A DNA stretch of 64,000 bases from Hymenobacter baengnokdamensis (GCF_008728635.1 NZ_CP044285.1:2170001-2234000), one strand, 5' to 3'; numbered from the stretch's first letter, positions 27,046 through 35,858 are shown. A program made the numbers and translations. The notes: generated by a model not told the origin, from the sequence alone.

Positions 27046-27587
27046 ACACTGACGCGCGCTACGATGGGCTCGCGGGTAGCGGCGTTCCACCCTTTAAATT
27101 CGATGTACCGCACGTTGGGAACCCAAAACGTGCCGCCCTCAATGCGCAGGTACACGCGCGTGAGCACGATTTGCTTGCCGCCAACTACCGTAAACACGTG
27201 AAAGGCCTTATCGACGCTTGATTTCATGAGCAAAAAGGGCACTTTGTTGTAGGCGGCAAATTTGAGCTCATACTTATCAGGGGCCAGCTTCGTAGCCGTC
27301 AGGCCATAGGCAAATTTGCGCTGAATAAAATTCAGGTCTTTGCGCTGCCCCTGCTCGTCGTAGCGCAGCCAGAACACGTTAATGGGCTCGTCCGCATCGA
27401 CTTGGCCCGCGCTGTTCACGTTGAGCTGGTAGATGACGGTATTGGTGTTCGGGTCGCGCTGGAGGTAAAACAGCTGATTAGGCACGCCGGCGGGCACCGG
27501 AAACGTGAGCGGGAGTGGAACCGTGGGCGAAATAGTCCGGACCAGCAAGGCCAGCAGCAAAGCCGGCCACAACGTAAGAATCGACAT
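27042..27587 (-). CDS. DUF4833 family protein, secreted or membrane-anchored
   Basis: The product has 181 residues from the ATG at 27587 (MSILTLWPALLLALLV), which gives a clean signal sequence; the longer frame to 27776 crosses a terminator and a palindrome. The body has FPVPAGVPNQLFYLQRDPNTNTVIYQLN (~29-56) and PINVFWLRYDEQGQRKDLNFIQRKFAYGL (~67-95), as in DUF4833 proteins of Bacteroidota. No catalytic motif is seen and the function is unknown. It shares its 3' end with the HsdR_N gene in tail-to-tail order. Confidence 0.8.
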   Translation of the reverse strand: MSILTLWPALLLALLVRTISPTVPLPLTFPVPAGVPNQLFYLQRDPNTNTVIYQLNVNSAGQVDADEPINVFWLRYDEQGQRKDLNFIQRKFAYGLTATKLAPDKYELKFAAYNKVPFLLMKSSVDKAFHVFTVVGGKQIVLTRVYLRIEGGTFWVPNVRYIEFKGWNAATREPIVARVSV

Positions 27588-27656
27588 TTTTTCAAGAAGA
27601 ATACCTACAACACCCAACTCGACGAAATAGCTCAGGGCGAGCCGGGCAACGCCCGC

Positions 27657-27692
27657 AAAAAAGCCTGCCGGATGCGCGTCCGGCAGGCTTTT
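27657..27692 (-). terminator. Terminator of alanine dehydrogenase
   Basis: On the minus strand AAAAGCCTGCCGGA pairs with TCCGGCAGGC followed by TTTTTT. It lies ~85 bases after the dehydrogenase stop, beyond a palindrome. Confidence 0.8.
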
Positions 27693-27698
27693 GAGTAA

Positions 27699-27772
27699 TA
27701 GCGTGGACGCTGCGAGTCCGCGCGTCTTATCACCGGAACGTTGACACGCGCGGACTCGCAGCGTCCACGCTA
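27699..27772. repeat. Perfect 27-base inverted repeat after ald
   Basis: The arm at 27699-27725 (TAGCGTGGACGCTGCGAGTC...) is exactly complementary to 27746-27772, with a 20-base loop. It begins four bases past the dehydrogenase stop codon. The outer TAGCG-GGAC bases resemble the repeat at 17348-17417. Confidence 0.8.
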
Positions 27773-27776
27773 CCAA

Positions 27777-28904
27777 CTAGACGGCGGCGCCTTCCAGCAC
27801 CGATTCCACGTCTACGAGGGGCAGGTTCCAGGCTTCGGCTACGCCTTGGTACACCACTTCGCCGTGCACCACGTTCAGGCCGAGGCGCAGGGCCGGGTCG
27901 CGGCGGCAGGCTTCCTGCCAGCCCAGGTTGGCCAGCTTCACGGCGTAGGGCAGCGTGGCGTTGGTGAGGGCCAGGGTCGAGGTGTAGGGCACCGCGCCGG
28001 GCATGTTGGCCACGCAGTAGTGCACTACATCGTCGATAATGAAGGTCGGGTTTTCGTGGGTCGTGGGCCGGCAGGTTTCGATGCAGCCGCCCTGGTCCAC
28101 GGCCACGTCCACGAGCACGGTGCCGGGGCGCATGGTCTTGAGCATGTCGCGGGTAATGAGGTGCGGGGCTTTGGCACCCGGAATGAGCACGGCACCCACC
28201 ACGAGGTCGGCGGTTTTGATGGCTTCGCGAATGTTGTACTCGTTGGAGTACTGCGTTACCACATTCTTGGGCATGAAGTCATCGAGCTCGCGCAGACGGT
28301 TCAGGTTGATGTCCATCACGGTCACCTGCGCCCCGAGGCCGGCGGCTACCTTAGCCGCCTGGGTGCCCACGATGCCCGCACCCAGCACGAGTACGTGCGC
28401 GGGCTTTACGCCGGGCACGCCGCCGAGCAGAATGCCGCGGCCTTTCAAGGGCTTTTCGAGGTATTTAGCACCTTCCTGCGGGGCCATGCGGCCGGCTACC
28501 TCGCTCATCGGGATGAGCAGCGGCAGCGCCCGCGAGGGCAGCTCCACAGTTTCGTACGCGAGGCAGATAGCCTTGCGCGCTATCATGGCGTGGGTCAGCT
28601 CCTCGCCGCTGGCAAAGTGGAAGTAGGTGAACAGCAGCTGGTTCTCCTTGATAAGCGGATACTCTTCCGCAATCGGCTCCTTCACCTTGATAATCATGTC
28701 GGCCTGGCCATACACGTCGGCAATGGTGGGCAGCAGTTTGGCACCCGCCTGCTCATACTCGGCGTCGGCGAAGCCCGAGCCTTCGCCCGCGCTAGCCTGC
28801 ACCAGCAGCGAATGACCATGTTTGCGCAATTCGGCTACGCCGGCCGGCGTGAGACCAACGCGATTCTCATTATTCTTAATTTCTTTCGGAACACCGATAA
28901 TCAT
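27777..28904 (-). CDS. ald: Alanine dehydrogenase
   Basis: The product has 375 residues from the ATG at 28904 (MIIGVPKEIKNNENRVGLTPAGV). The substrate-binding Arg 15 and Lys ~74 (IIKVKEP) are in place, catalytic His ~96 lies in FTYFHFA, and the NAD-binding glycine motif is VLGAGIVGTQAAKVAAGLGA (~173-192). It oxidatively deaminates alanine to pyruvate and ammonium, or the reverse. A near-consensus TATCTTTA lies upstream on the minus strand at ~28944-28951. Length and motifs are complete. Confidence 0.95.
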   Translation of the reverse strand: MIIGVPKEIKNNENRVGLTPAGVAELRKHGHSLLVQASAGEGSGFADAEYEQAGAKLLPTIADVYGQADMIIKVKEPIAEEYPLIKENQLLFTYFHFASGEELTHAMIARKAICLAYETVELPSRALPLLIPMSEVAGRMAPQEGAKYLEKPLKGRGILLGGVPGVKPAHVLVLGAGIVGTQAAKVAAGLGAQVTVMDINLNRLRELDDFMPKNVVTQYSNEYNIREAIKTADLVVGAVLIPGAKAPHLITRDMLKTMRPGTVLVDVAVDQGGCIETCRPTTHENPTFIIDDVVHYCVANMPGAVPYTSTLALTNATLPYAVKLANLGWQEACRRDPALRLGLNVVHGEVVYQGVAEAWNLPLVDVESVLEGAAV

Positions 28905-28952
28905 GGGGCAGGGGAGGGGAGAAGTGGAGAAGAAACGTGCCGTAAAGATACG

Positions 28953-29046
28953 GCTGCTGAAATCAGTGCGCAGTGAACAAGGAACACTGAACAATTATTT
29001 CGAAGCCGCAATTGTTCACTGCTCACTGCGCACTGATTTCAGCAGC
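28953..29046. repeat. Inverted repeat overlapping the VOC gene 3' end
   Basis: GCTGCTGAAATCAGTGCGCA (from 28953) is mirrored by TGCGCACTGATTTCAGCAGC (to 29046); inner AACAATT/AATTGTT pairs as well, with a seven-base insertion in the left arm. The right arm encodes the last ~9 residues and stop of the VOC protein, so the repeat has supplied its present C-terminus. Confidence 0.7.
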
Positions 29047-29543
29047 CCCTGCACGTCGAGCGGGCGGGTATACATGGTCAGCTTGCCGTCGGGGGTGGTG
29101 GGCCACTCGGCGCGGGGGCGGTCCCAGTACAGCTCCAGGCCGTTGCCATCGGGGTCGTCGAGGTATATGGCTTCGCTCACGCCGTGGTCGGAGGCCCCGC
29201 GCAGCGGGTAGCCGGCGGCCAGCAGCCGCTTCAACACGGCCGCCAGGCCGGCCCGGTCGCGGTACAGAATGGCGGCGTGATACAGGCCCGCCACGCCCTC
29301 GCGCACGGCTGGCTTGCCGCCCTGGCTGTGCCAGGTATTCAGCCCGATGTGGTGGTGGTAGCCGTCGGCCGACAAAAACGCCGCCTGCTCGCCGGCTTCC
29401 AGCATCACTTCGAAGCCGAGCAGGTCGTGGTAAAACCGCAGGGCCCGCGCCATATCGGTTACCTGCAAATGGATGTGGCCGATGCTGGTGCCCGCGGGCA
29501 CGGCGTAAGCGGAAGGATTGGAAGCGCTGGGGTTAGGGCTCAT
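29016..29543 (-). CDS. VOC family (glyoxalase/extradiol dioxygenase-like) protein
   Basis: The product has 175 residues. Two beta-alpha-beta-beta-beta modules are visible: IGHIHLQVTDMARALRFYHDLLGFEV (~21-46) with a metal-site His, and LYHAAILYRDRAGLAAVLKRLL (~87-108) with a second His; DDPDGNGLELYWDRP (~128-142) has the closing metal-binding Glu. A YHHHIGLNTWHS segment lies between. This full His-His-Glu set fits a CatE-type extradiol dioxygenase or a similar metal enzyme. The last residues (LLKSVRSEQ) come from an inverted repeat, so the original end may have been lost. It is the gene next upstream of ald on the same strand. Confidence 0.85.
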   Translation of the reverse strand: MSPNPSASNPSAYAVPAGTSIGHIHLQVTDMARALRFYHDLLGFEVMLEAGEQAAFLSADGYHHHIGLNTWHSQGGKPAVREGVAGLYHAAILYRDRAGLAAVLKRLLAAGYPLRGASDHGVSEAIYLDDPDGNGLELYWDRPRAEWPTTPDGKLTMYTRPLDVQGLLKSVRSEQ

Positions 29544-29607
29544 CGTATATAAAAAGCTACTTGAGGGATTTAAATAATGTACCTACATCAATCAACAATC
29601 AGGCCCG

Positions 29608-29634
29608 AAAAAAGCCCTGCCAATCCGGCAGGGC
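29608..29634 (-). terminator. Terminator of the DUF1573 gene
   Basis: AGCCCTGCC and GGCAGGGCT form a stem; on the minus strand TTTTTT follows. It is ~25 bases past the DUF1573 stop. Confidence 0.8.
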
Positions 29635-29659
29635 TATACGCTACAGCTTGATAGGTTGG

Positions 29660-30430
29660 CTACTTAAACGGCACCGAGGAGCTGCTTTCCTTTACCAGGC
29701 TCGTAGGCACCAGGTCTTTTACCACCGTAGCCTTGAGCGTCAGCTTGGTATCGCCGTGCATGTCGTTGGAAGCCAGCGTAACGACCTCGGCGGCGGGGCC
29801 CAGGGTACGGGGCGCGTACACCAGCTCAATTACGACACTTTGGCCGGGCTTGATGGGCGCGGGCGCGGAGCGGTAGCCCACGCAGTAGCAGTTGGATGAT
29901 ACCGTGGTTAACACCAGGTCTTTAGGCCCGGTATTGCGCACGCCGATGCGGGCTACCGGCTGCGTGCCGGCCTCCAGGCGCCCGAAGTCGTAGCTGGCCC
30001 GCTCCAGCAGCAGCTTGGGCGACGCGGCCAGCTGGGCCGGCGTCAGCGTCGCCCGAAGCTCGTCTTTCGTCAGTACCGTGCCTTTAAGGCTGAGCACCTT
30101 GCTGGCTTCGGTGGCGTTACTCATTACCGTTACGGTTTTGGCAAATACGCCGGGGCGGCCGGCGCTGTTGTACACCGCTTTGATAATGCCCGACTTGCCC
30201 GGCAGCACCGGCGATTTGGTCCACTCCGGAGTAGTGCAGCCGCAGCTGGCCTGGGCATTGGCAATAACGATGGGCTGGTTACCCGTGTTTTTAAAGCGAA
30301 ACTCGTAGGTAGCCATCGTGCCTTCGGCTACCTTGCCGAAATCGTGGTCGGTGTTCTCAAACGTAAGCACGCCCTGGGCGTGGGCGGCCAGCGCCAGCAG
30401 GCAAAGGGCCAGGGTAGAAACGAAACGCAT
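29660..30430 (-). CDS. DUF1573 domain protein, secreted
   Basis: The product has 256 residues with a signal peptide (MRFVSTLALCLLALAAHAQG). The DUF1573 domain comes first: FENTDHDFGKVAEGTMATYEFRFKNTG (~24-50), ANAQASCGCTTPEWTKSPVLPGKSG (~58-82) and VYNSAGRPGVFAKTVTV (~87-103). A second, degenerate copy follows (LERASYDFGRLEAGTQPVARIGVRNTG, ~142-168, then SSNCYCVGY). DUF1573 is an Ig-like, ASPM-SPD2-Hydin related fold of unknown role, abundant in Bacteroidota. A signal peptide and CGC motif point to a periplasmic place. Confidence 0.88.
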   Translation of the reverse strand: MRFVSTLALCLLALAAHAQGVLTFENTDHDFGKVAEGTMATYEFRFKNTGNQPIVIANAQASCGCTTPEWTKSPVLPGKSGIIKAVYNSAGRPGVFAKTVTVMSNATEASKVLSLKGTVLTKDELRATLTPAQLAASPKLLLERASYDFGRLEAGTQPVARIGVRNTGPKDLVLTTVSSNCYCVGYRSAPAPIKPGQSVVIELVYAPRTLGPAAEVVTLASNDMHGDTKLTLKATVVKDLVPTSLVKESSSSVPFK

Positions 30431-30592
30431 AAGCTAAAAGCCAGGGTTTAACCTGGGTAATAAGATAGAGTAACAGTTAGTTAACCCCAGTCGGCCGGGG
30501 GCGTAGACAAATATACAGCCCGCCCCCGGCCGATTCCGTAAATTTGCGGCATCGTACGTCCTTCCCACCCACTACTTCTTACTTCGTTCTGT

Positions 30593-33013
30593 ATGTCTGA
30601 CACGCTGCTAGCCCCGGCCCCCGCGCACCTCTCCCTTTCCAAAGCCGAGCTGCTGGACGACTACCGCCTCGGGTGGGAGAGCCGTCATGCGTCGCTGGCG
30701 GGCCGCCGGGAGGTGTTTATGGGCAAGGCCAAATTCGGTATTTTTGGCGATGGCAAGGAATTGCCGCAGCTGGCTATGGCCCGGGCTTTCCAGGCCGGTG
30801 ACTTTCGCTCGGGCTACTACCGCGACCAGACCTTTATGGTAGCAATCGGGGAGCTTACCTGGCAGCAGTACTTTGCCCAGCTCTATGCCCACGCCGACCC
30901 CGAGGCCGACCCCAGCACCGCCGGCCGCGCCATGAACGGGCACTTCGGCACCCGTCTGCTCAATGAGGACGGCCATTTCAAGCCCCAGACTACCAGCAAA
31001 AACTCGTCGGCCGATATCTCGCCCACCGGTGGGCAGATGCCCCGGCTCGTGGGCCTGGCCTACGCCAGCAAGCTCTACCGCCAAAACCCTGCCCTGCACC
31101 AGTTTACCGACTTCTCGGTGAATGGCAACGAGGTGGCTTTTGGCACCATCGGCAACGCCAGCACCTCGGAGGGCGTGTTTTTTGAAGCTATCAATGCGGC
31201 CGGCGTGTTGCAGATTCCGCTGCTGATGTCGGTGTGGGACGACCACTACGGTATTTCGGTACCGGCTGAGTATCAGACGACCAAACAAAGCATTTCGGCT
31301 ATATTAGCCGGCTTCCAGCGCGAGGGCGAAGGCCAGGAGGGCTTCGAGATTTTTGTGGTGCGTGGCTGGGATTATCAAAGCCTGGTTGATACCTATCAGC
31401 GGGCGGCGGCCGTATGCCGCGAGCAGCACGTGCCGGTGCTCATCCACGTGACGGAAGTGACGCAGCCGCAGGGCCACAGCACCAGCGGCTCGCACGAGCG
31501 CTACAAGCCCAAGGAGCGTCTGAGCTGGGAAGAGCAGTACGACTGCCTGGTTAAGTTTCGCGAATACCTGCTCACCGAGGGCGTTGCCAGCGAAGACGAG
31601 CTGGCCCAGATTGAGAAAGCCGCCGCCGCCACTATCAAGCAGGCGCGGACCACGGCCTGGAGCGCGTTTTTCGACCCCATTCAGCAGGAGCGCGATGAGG
31701 CCCTGACGGTGCTCAACCAGCTGGTAGCCGAAGCCGGCGCGGAACACCAATTGGCTGAGCTGGTTAATGCCTTGAAAACCAATGTGACACCCATTCGGGC
31801 CGACATTGTGCGCACCCTGCGCAAGGCCCTGCGCCAGGTGCGCGGCAACAAGCCCACCGCCGGCCGCCGCGCCGCCCAGCGCCTGCTTGAGCAGTGCGAG
31901 GCCGAAAATGCCGACCGCTACAACTCGTACCTCTTCAGCCAGAGCGAAGAAGCAGTGGGCAATATCGAGGAAGTGCCGGCACGAATTGCGGCCGATGCCG
32001 CGCTGGTTGATGGCCGCGAGGTGCTGCAAGCCTGCTTCACGGCCAACTTCGAGCGCGACCCCCGCATCTTTGCTATTGGGGAAGATGTGGGCCGCATTGG
32101 CGATGTAAACCAGGCCTTTGCGGGCTTGCAGGAGAAGTTCGGCGAGCTGCGCGTGACGGATACCGGCATCCGCGAATGCACCATTATCGGGCAGGGTATC
32201 GGGGCCGCGCTGCGCGGCCTGCGGCCCATTGCCGAGATACAATATCTGGATTATCTATTATATGCCATCCAGATTCTCAGCGACGATGTGGCCTGCCTGC
32301 AATACCGCACCAAGGGCGGGCAGAAGTCGCCGCTCATTGTGCGCACCCGCGGGCACCGGCTGGAGGGTATCTGGCACTCGGGCTCGCCCATCCAGATGAT
32401 ACTCGGGGCCATTCGGGGTATGCACCTGTGCGTGCCGCGCGACATGACCCAGGCGGCGGGCTTCTACAACACGCTGCTGCGCTCCGATGAGCCGGCCATC
32501 GTCATTGAGTGCCTGAACGGCTACCGCCTCAAGGAAAAGTTGCCGGCCAACGTGGGCGAGTTTACGCTGCCGCTGGGCCGGCCCGAGGTGCTGCGCGAAG
32601 GCGAAGACCTGACCATCGTCACCTACGGCTCGATGTGCCGCATTGTGCTGGAGGCCGCCCGGCAGCTAGCCGAAGTCGGTATCTCGGCAGAAGTGATTGA
32701 TGTGCAGACGCTATTGCCTTTCGATACCGACCAGCTGATTGCCGACAGCCTGCGCAAAACCGGTCGCGTCATCTTCGCCGATGAGGATGTGCCGGGCGGG
32801 GCTACGGCCTACATGATGCAGCAGGTACTCGACGGACAGAATGCCTATCAGCTGCTCGACTCGCCGCCGCGCTGCCTGGCCGCGCAGGCCCACCGCCCGC
32901 CCTACGGCTCCGATGGGGACTACTTCTCCAAGCCTAATACGGAGGATGTGTTCGACCTGGCCTACGAGCTAATGCGCGAAGTAGAGCCAGCGAAGTTTCC
33001 GGCTATATATTGA
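30593..33013 (+). CDS. Fused alpha-beta E1 component of a 2-oxoacid dehydrogenase
   Basis: The product has 806 residues. The N-terminal ~400 residues are the alpha part: YYRDQTFMVAIGELTW (~80-95) and the thiamine diphosphate site FGTIGNASTSEGVFFEAINAAG (~184-205), followed by PLLMSVWDDHYGISVP. The C-terminal half is the beta part: REVLQACFTANFERDPRIFAIGEDVGRIG (~474-502) and a transketolase C-terminal domain with DVQTLLPFD and VIFADEDVPGG near 700-745. Such single-chain E1 proteins (2-oxoisovalerate or pyruvate type) are usual in Bacteroidota and feed acyl groups to an E2 lipoyl enzyme. The usual GDG is GTIGN here. A TAAATTTG box (30539-30546) lies 46 bases before the ATG. No E2 or E3 gene is near. 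Confidence 0.9.
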   Translation: MSDTLLAPAPAHLSLSKAELLDDYRLGWESRHASLAGRREVFMGKAKFGIFGDGKELPQLAMARAFQAGDFRSGYYRDQTFMVAIGELTWQQYFAQLYAHADPEADPSTAGRAMNGHFGTRLLNEDGHFKPQTTSKNSSADISPTGGQMPRLVGLAYASKLYRQNPALHQFTDFSVNGNEVAFGTIGNASTSEGVFFEAINAAGVLQIPLLMSVWDDHYGISVPAEYQTTKQSISAILAGFQREGEGQEGFEIFVVRGWDYQSLVDTYQRAAAVCREQHVPVLIHVTEVTQPQGHSTSGSHERYKPKERLSWEEQYDCLVKFREYLLTEGVASEDELAQIEKAAAATIKQARTTAWSAFFDPIQQERDEALTVLNQLVAEAGAEHQLAELVNALKTNVTPIRADIVRTLRKALRQVRGNKPTAGRRAAQRLLEQCEAENADRYNSYLFSQSEEAVGNIEEVPARIAADAALVDGREVLQACFTANFERDPRIFAIGEDVGRIGDVNQAFAGLQEKFGELRVTDTGIRECTIIGQGIGAALRGLRPIAEIQYLDYLLYAIQILSDDVACLQYRTKGGQKSPLIVRTRGHRLEGIWHSGSPIQMILGAIRGMHLCVPRDMTQAAGFYNTLLRSDEPAIVIECLNGYRLKEKLPANVGEFTLPLGRPEVLREGEDLTIVTYGSMCRIVLEAARQLAEVGISAEVIDVQTLLPFDTDQLIADSLRKTGRVIFADEDVPGGATAYMMQQVLDGQNAYQLLDSPPRCLAAQAHRPPYGSDGDYFSKPNTEDVFDLAYELMREVEPAKFPAIY

Positions 33014-33026
33014 GTTCCGACCAGAT

Positions 33027-33061
33027 AAAAGGGTGAGCTAAGAAGCTTAGCTCACCCTTTT
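33027..33061. terminator. Perfect bidirectional terminator
   Basis: AAAAGGGTGAGCTAAG is the exact complement of CTTAGCTCACCCTTTT, with a three-base loop. It separates the E1 gene from the convergent lipoprotein gene. Confidence 0.9.
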
Positions 33062-33099
33062 ACAGTGTTATTTACTGCCAGTAGTACAGCGCCTTAGCG

Positions 33100-33672
33100 C
33101 TAAGGAAAGATAACGCTGGCGGTCGTAATGGTATTGCTCTCGTGCAGTGCCCGGTCGGCGATGCTGACCTGAAAGCGTACTTCCTCCCCGGAGAAGAAGG
33201 GAGCCTGCCTGGGGAATACAAATTTCCAGTTCAGCACACCTTTAATAGGGGCGTGGTTGTCCTCCGAGGTAATTGGTTCAAAGCGGCTATAATACTCGCT
33301 GGCAGTATAGTAAAGAATAGGGGCAGTAGTGGTTTTTTGCCGGTTCAGGCTGGCCAGCGACACAAACTGCCCCGAAGCTTTATCCTTAATAAATGCCTCC
33401 ACAAAGTAATTCTGCGCGTAGCGGGTGCCTACGTAAGGGGCGGCAGCGCTTTCCGACGCGGTCAGGCCCAGGTCGCCGTCGCCATCCTGATAATTAATAG
33501 TAACGGTTACCGAGTCGCCGGTCAGAGTCGGGCTGCTAATATGCGTCAGGTTTATATTATTAAAGGAAATCTCCGGCGTAGTGGAAAATTTGGGCTCAGC
33601 CAGGCAGCTGCTCAGCCCCGTTGCCAGCACGCCCAACATGCCTGCCGCAACTGCTAGTCGAAGTAAAGTCAT
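33100..33672 (-). CDS. Hypothetical lipoprotein
   Basis: The product has 190 residues. The leader MTLLRLAVAAGMLGVLATGLSSC ends in a lipobox, so Cys 23 is probably lipidated. Residues ~55-70 have INYQDGDGDLGLT, an acidic calcium-binding-like run common in Bacteroidota lipoproteins, and the rest is predicted beta-rich (FKFVFPRQAPFFSGEEVRFQVS-like strands near the end). No known enzymatic family was recognised. It stands alone, convergent with the E1 gene and divergent from the LuxE-like gene. Confidence 0.75.
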   Translation of the reverse strand: MTLLRLAVAAGMLGVLATGLSSCLAEPKFSTTPEISFNNINLTHISSPTLTGDSVTVTINYQDGDGDLGLTASESAAAPYVGTRYAQNYFVEAFIKDKASGQFVSLASLNRQKTTTAPILYYTASEYYSRFEPITSEDNHAPIKGVLNWKFVFPRQAPFFSGEEVRFQVSIADRALHESNTITTASVIFP

Positions 33673-33812
33673 AAATACTAAAAAGAGGAGTCCACGTCTG
33701 CGCCGCCGTTAACCCAACGCGTCGGCCGCCTGATTGTTGTAAAGGCGTAAATGTAAGCCAGCCGCCGCCTGGTTATACCGGCGGCCTTTTGACTTAACCC
33801 CTGCTGCTTGCT

Positions 33813-34841
33813 ATGAGTTTCCGTACTTCTTTTCTGGGCGCTGATTATCAGTTGCTGACCCAGCTTACGCCCGCTGCCTTCGAGGCGGCGGCCCTGGCGC
33901 TGTTTCGCTACCAAGCGCGGCACTGCCCGCCCTATCAGGCCTACCTGGCCGGGTTGGCGCGCAAGGGCGACGACTATGACCCCGCTTCGGTGCAGCGGCT
34001 TACCGATATTCCGTTTCTGCCCATCGAGTTTTTCAAAACCCAGGAAGTGCGTACCGACCCCACTGCGTGGCAGCCGCAGGAGGTGTTTCGCAGCAGCGGC
34101 ACCACCTTGCAGCAGCGCAGCCGCCACCTCGTGCGCGACCCAGCGCTGTACCGGGCCAACGCGGCCGCCATTTTTGAGCGGGTATATGGCCCGCTCACGG
34201 GATGGACTTTTCTGGCGCTGCTGCCCTCGTATCTGGAGCAGGGCGAGTCGTCGCTGGTGGCCATGGTAGAAGATTTTTCCCAGCGCTCGGGGCAGGCGCA
34301 GCCGGCATTTTTCCTGCGCGACCACGCCGGTCTGCTTCGGGCCTTGGGCGAGGCCAAGCAGCAGCCGGGGCGCCGCGTCATGCTGTTTGGCGTTACGTAC
34401 GCGCTGCTGGATTTAGCGGCCGAGTATAGCTCCGCGCCCGAGCTGCAAGACCTGGTAGTGCTCGAAACCGGCGGCATGAAAGGCCGCCGCCGCGAGATGA
34501 TTCGCGAAGAGCTGCACCAGGAGTTGCAGCAGGCGTTTGGCCCCGCGCCCATTCACTCCGAGTACGGCATGACCGAGCTGCTGAGCCAAGCGTACTCGCC
34601 GGGCCACGGCCGCTTTTACTGCCCGCCCCAGCTGCGCGTACTGCTGCGCGACCCCGCCGACCCATTTTCGGTGAGCGAAAACCGACCCGATGGGGCTATC
34701 AATATCATTGATTTAGCTAATGCGGACAGTTGCGCGTTCATCGAAACCAAGGACCTGGCGCGTAGCCACCCCGACGGCTCGTTTGAGGTATTAGGGCGGC
34801 TGGATAATTCCGATATTCGGGGATGCAGCCAGCTGGTGTAA
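33813..34841 (+). CDS. LuxE/PaaK-like acyl-protein synthetase family protein
   Basis: The product has 342 residues. It has the adenylate-forming motif FRSSGTTLQQRSRH (~92-105), the FKTQEV phrase (~70), LETGGMKGRRREM (~213-225), and EYGMTELLSQAYSP (~250-263), which together match LuxE-like acyl-protein synthetases and the PaaK branch. Such enzymes activate a carboxylic acid as acyl-AMP and pass it to a Cys or CoA. No lux genes or acyl carrier protein are adjacent, so the acyl substrate is unknown; in Bacteroidota these genes usually stand apart from bioluminescence loci. Confidence 0.85.
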   Translation: MSFRTSFLGADYQLLTQLTPAAFEAAALALFRYQARHCPPYQAYLAGLARKGDDYDPASVQRLTDIPFLPIEFFKTQEVRTDPTAWQPQEVFRSSGTTLQQRSRHLVRDPALYRANAAAIFERVYGPLTGWTFLALLPSYLEQGESSLVAMVEDFSQRSGQAQPAFFLRDHAGLLRALGEAKQQPGRRVMLFGVTYALLDLAAEYSSAPELQDLVVLETGGMKGRRREMIREELHQELQQAFGPAPIHSEYGMTELLSQAYSPGHGRFYCPPQLRVLLRDPADPFSVSENRPDGAINIIDLANADSCAFIETKDLARSHPDGSFEVLGRLDNSDIRGCSQLV

Positions 34842-34965
34842 ATAGTGGCAAGACTATTCCGAATTACCTTGTTTCGCAAATTCAGCTGATGATAGCCTAT
34901 TTCCCAAATGCTACCTGGTAGTCACAACTTTGGCGCAGTATAAACTTCAAACTTACCAACCTAAA

Positions 34966-35646
34966 ATGAAAAGTAGAAATTATGTTCTGACAATCATATC
35001 AGGAGTCATTATGCTGACCGGTTGCAGCAAGCCGGAGGGTTCGAAAGAGGTAGAGAAAGTAAGCGAAAAGACAACAACAAACAAAGACAGTATTGAACTC
35101 GCAGCGTTAGTTAGAAATCTTTATAAATGGCACGAAACCAGTTATTTTAATGTCGGCTTCCCGTTAAAAGCTGATTCGGCTTCACACGGGCTATTCACTG
35201 GTATTGACTGGAACGCTTACAACAGGGACTACGAAGTATTTAAGCGAACTAATTTCTTCTCCGATGATTTCCTGGCAAGGCATCGGGCAATTGCGATGAC
35301 CTTGGATTCGTCAATCAGACAGGCAAGCGTTGAGTGGCGAAACCCAGAAGACGGTGTTCCAGTGTGGAGTACGGACACCGATGACTGGTGTGGCTGCCAG
35401 GATTATCCTGATAATTATTGGCAGCGGCTTAAAATCAATAATTTAAAATTCAACGGCGAAACTGCGGCCTTTAATTGGAGTTGGGGCAAAGAAGAGGGAA
35501 TTGACCCGCCATTCAAATATGAGATGAAAGCAAAAAAAATAAATGGAAGTTGGAAAATAAGCTACTTAGAAGGTTTTGAGCACTACGGGACCGTATCAGA
35601 TTACAAAAAAATCATGAGTCCTCATAAGGTAGAGAGCCGTCACTAA
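34966..35646 (+). CDS. Hypothetical lipoprotein in AT-rich DNA
   Basis: The product has 226 residues from the ATG at 34966 (MKSRNYVLTIISGVIMLTGC), which gives a lipobox with Cys 20; the frame is open 12 codons further up but those do not look like coding sequence of a leader. A charged, Thr/Lys-rich linker follows, then a compact domain with YKWHETSYFNVGFPL (~57-71), DTDDWCGCQDYPDNYW (~139-154) and SWKISYLEGFEHYG near the end. It resembles DUF3828-like periplasmic domains in its pattern of Trp-rich strands, but this is only a suggestion. Base use differs sharply from neighbours (22 G+C of 60 at 35041-35100), suggesting recent transfer. Confidence 0.75.
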   Translation: MKSRNYVLTIISGVIMLTGCSKPEGSKEVEKVSEKTTTNKDSIELAALVRNLYKWHETSYFNVGFPLKADSASHGLFTGIDWNAYNRDYEVFKRTNFFSDDFLARHRAIAMTLDSSIRQASVEWRNPEDGVPVWSTDTDDWCGCQDYPDNYWQRLKINNLKFNGETAAFNWSWGKEEGIDPPFKYEMKAKKINGSWKISYLEGFEHYGTVSDYKKIMSPHKVESRH

Positions 35647-35683
35647 TAGAGAAGCTGTTTAGGAAGCCTGTCAATTTCCTCTT

Positions 35684-35781
35684 GAACGTCATGCTGAGCT
35701 TGTCGAAGCATCTCGCTTGCGCCATCAGGTATCATCCCAACGAAGCGAGCGAGATGCTTCGACAAGCTCAGCATGACGTTC
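35684..35781. repeat. Palindromic repeat, GTCATGC-GAGC family
   Basis: GAACGTCATGCTGAGCTTGT... (from 35684) and ...ACAAGCTCAGCATGACGTTC (to 35781) pair over about 38 bases, including GAGATGC/GCATCTC. It is the second of three copies in the window. The gap 35647-35930 holds only this repeat and a terminator. Confidence 0.8.
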
Positions 35782-35858
35782 TTTTGGGCTTTTACTACTT
35801 CCTGAACAGGCTTATAGGTTTAGCGCGTCTTCTATTTGCAAATGAGAAAAGTGTAAAA

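Noticed and set aside
34393..34665. Antisense small frames over the LuxE-like gene
   Set aside because: They are Arg/Ala-rich shadows of the coding strand without start signals.
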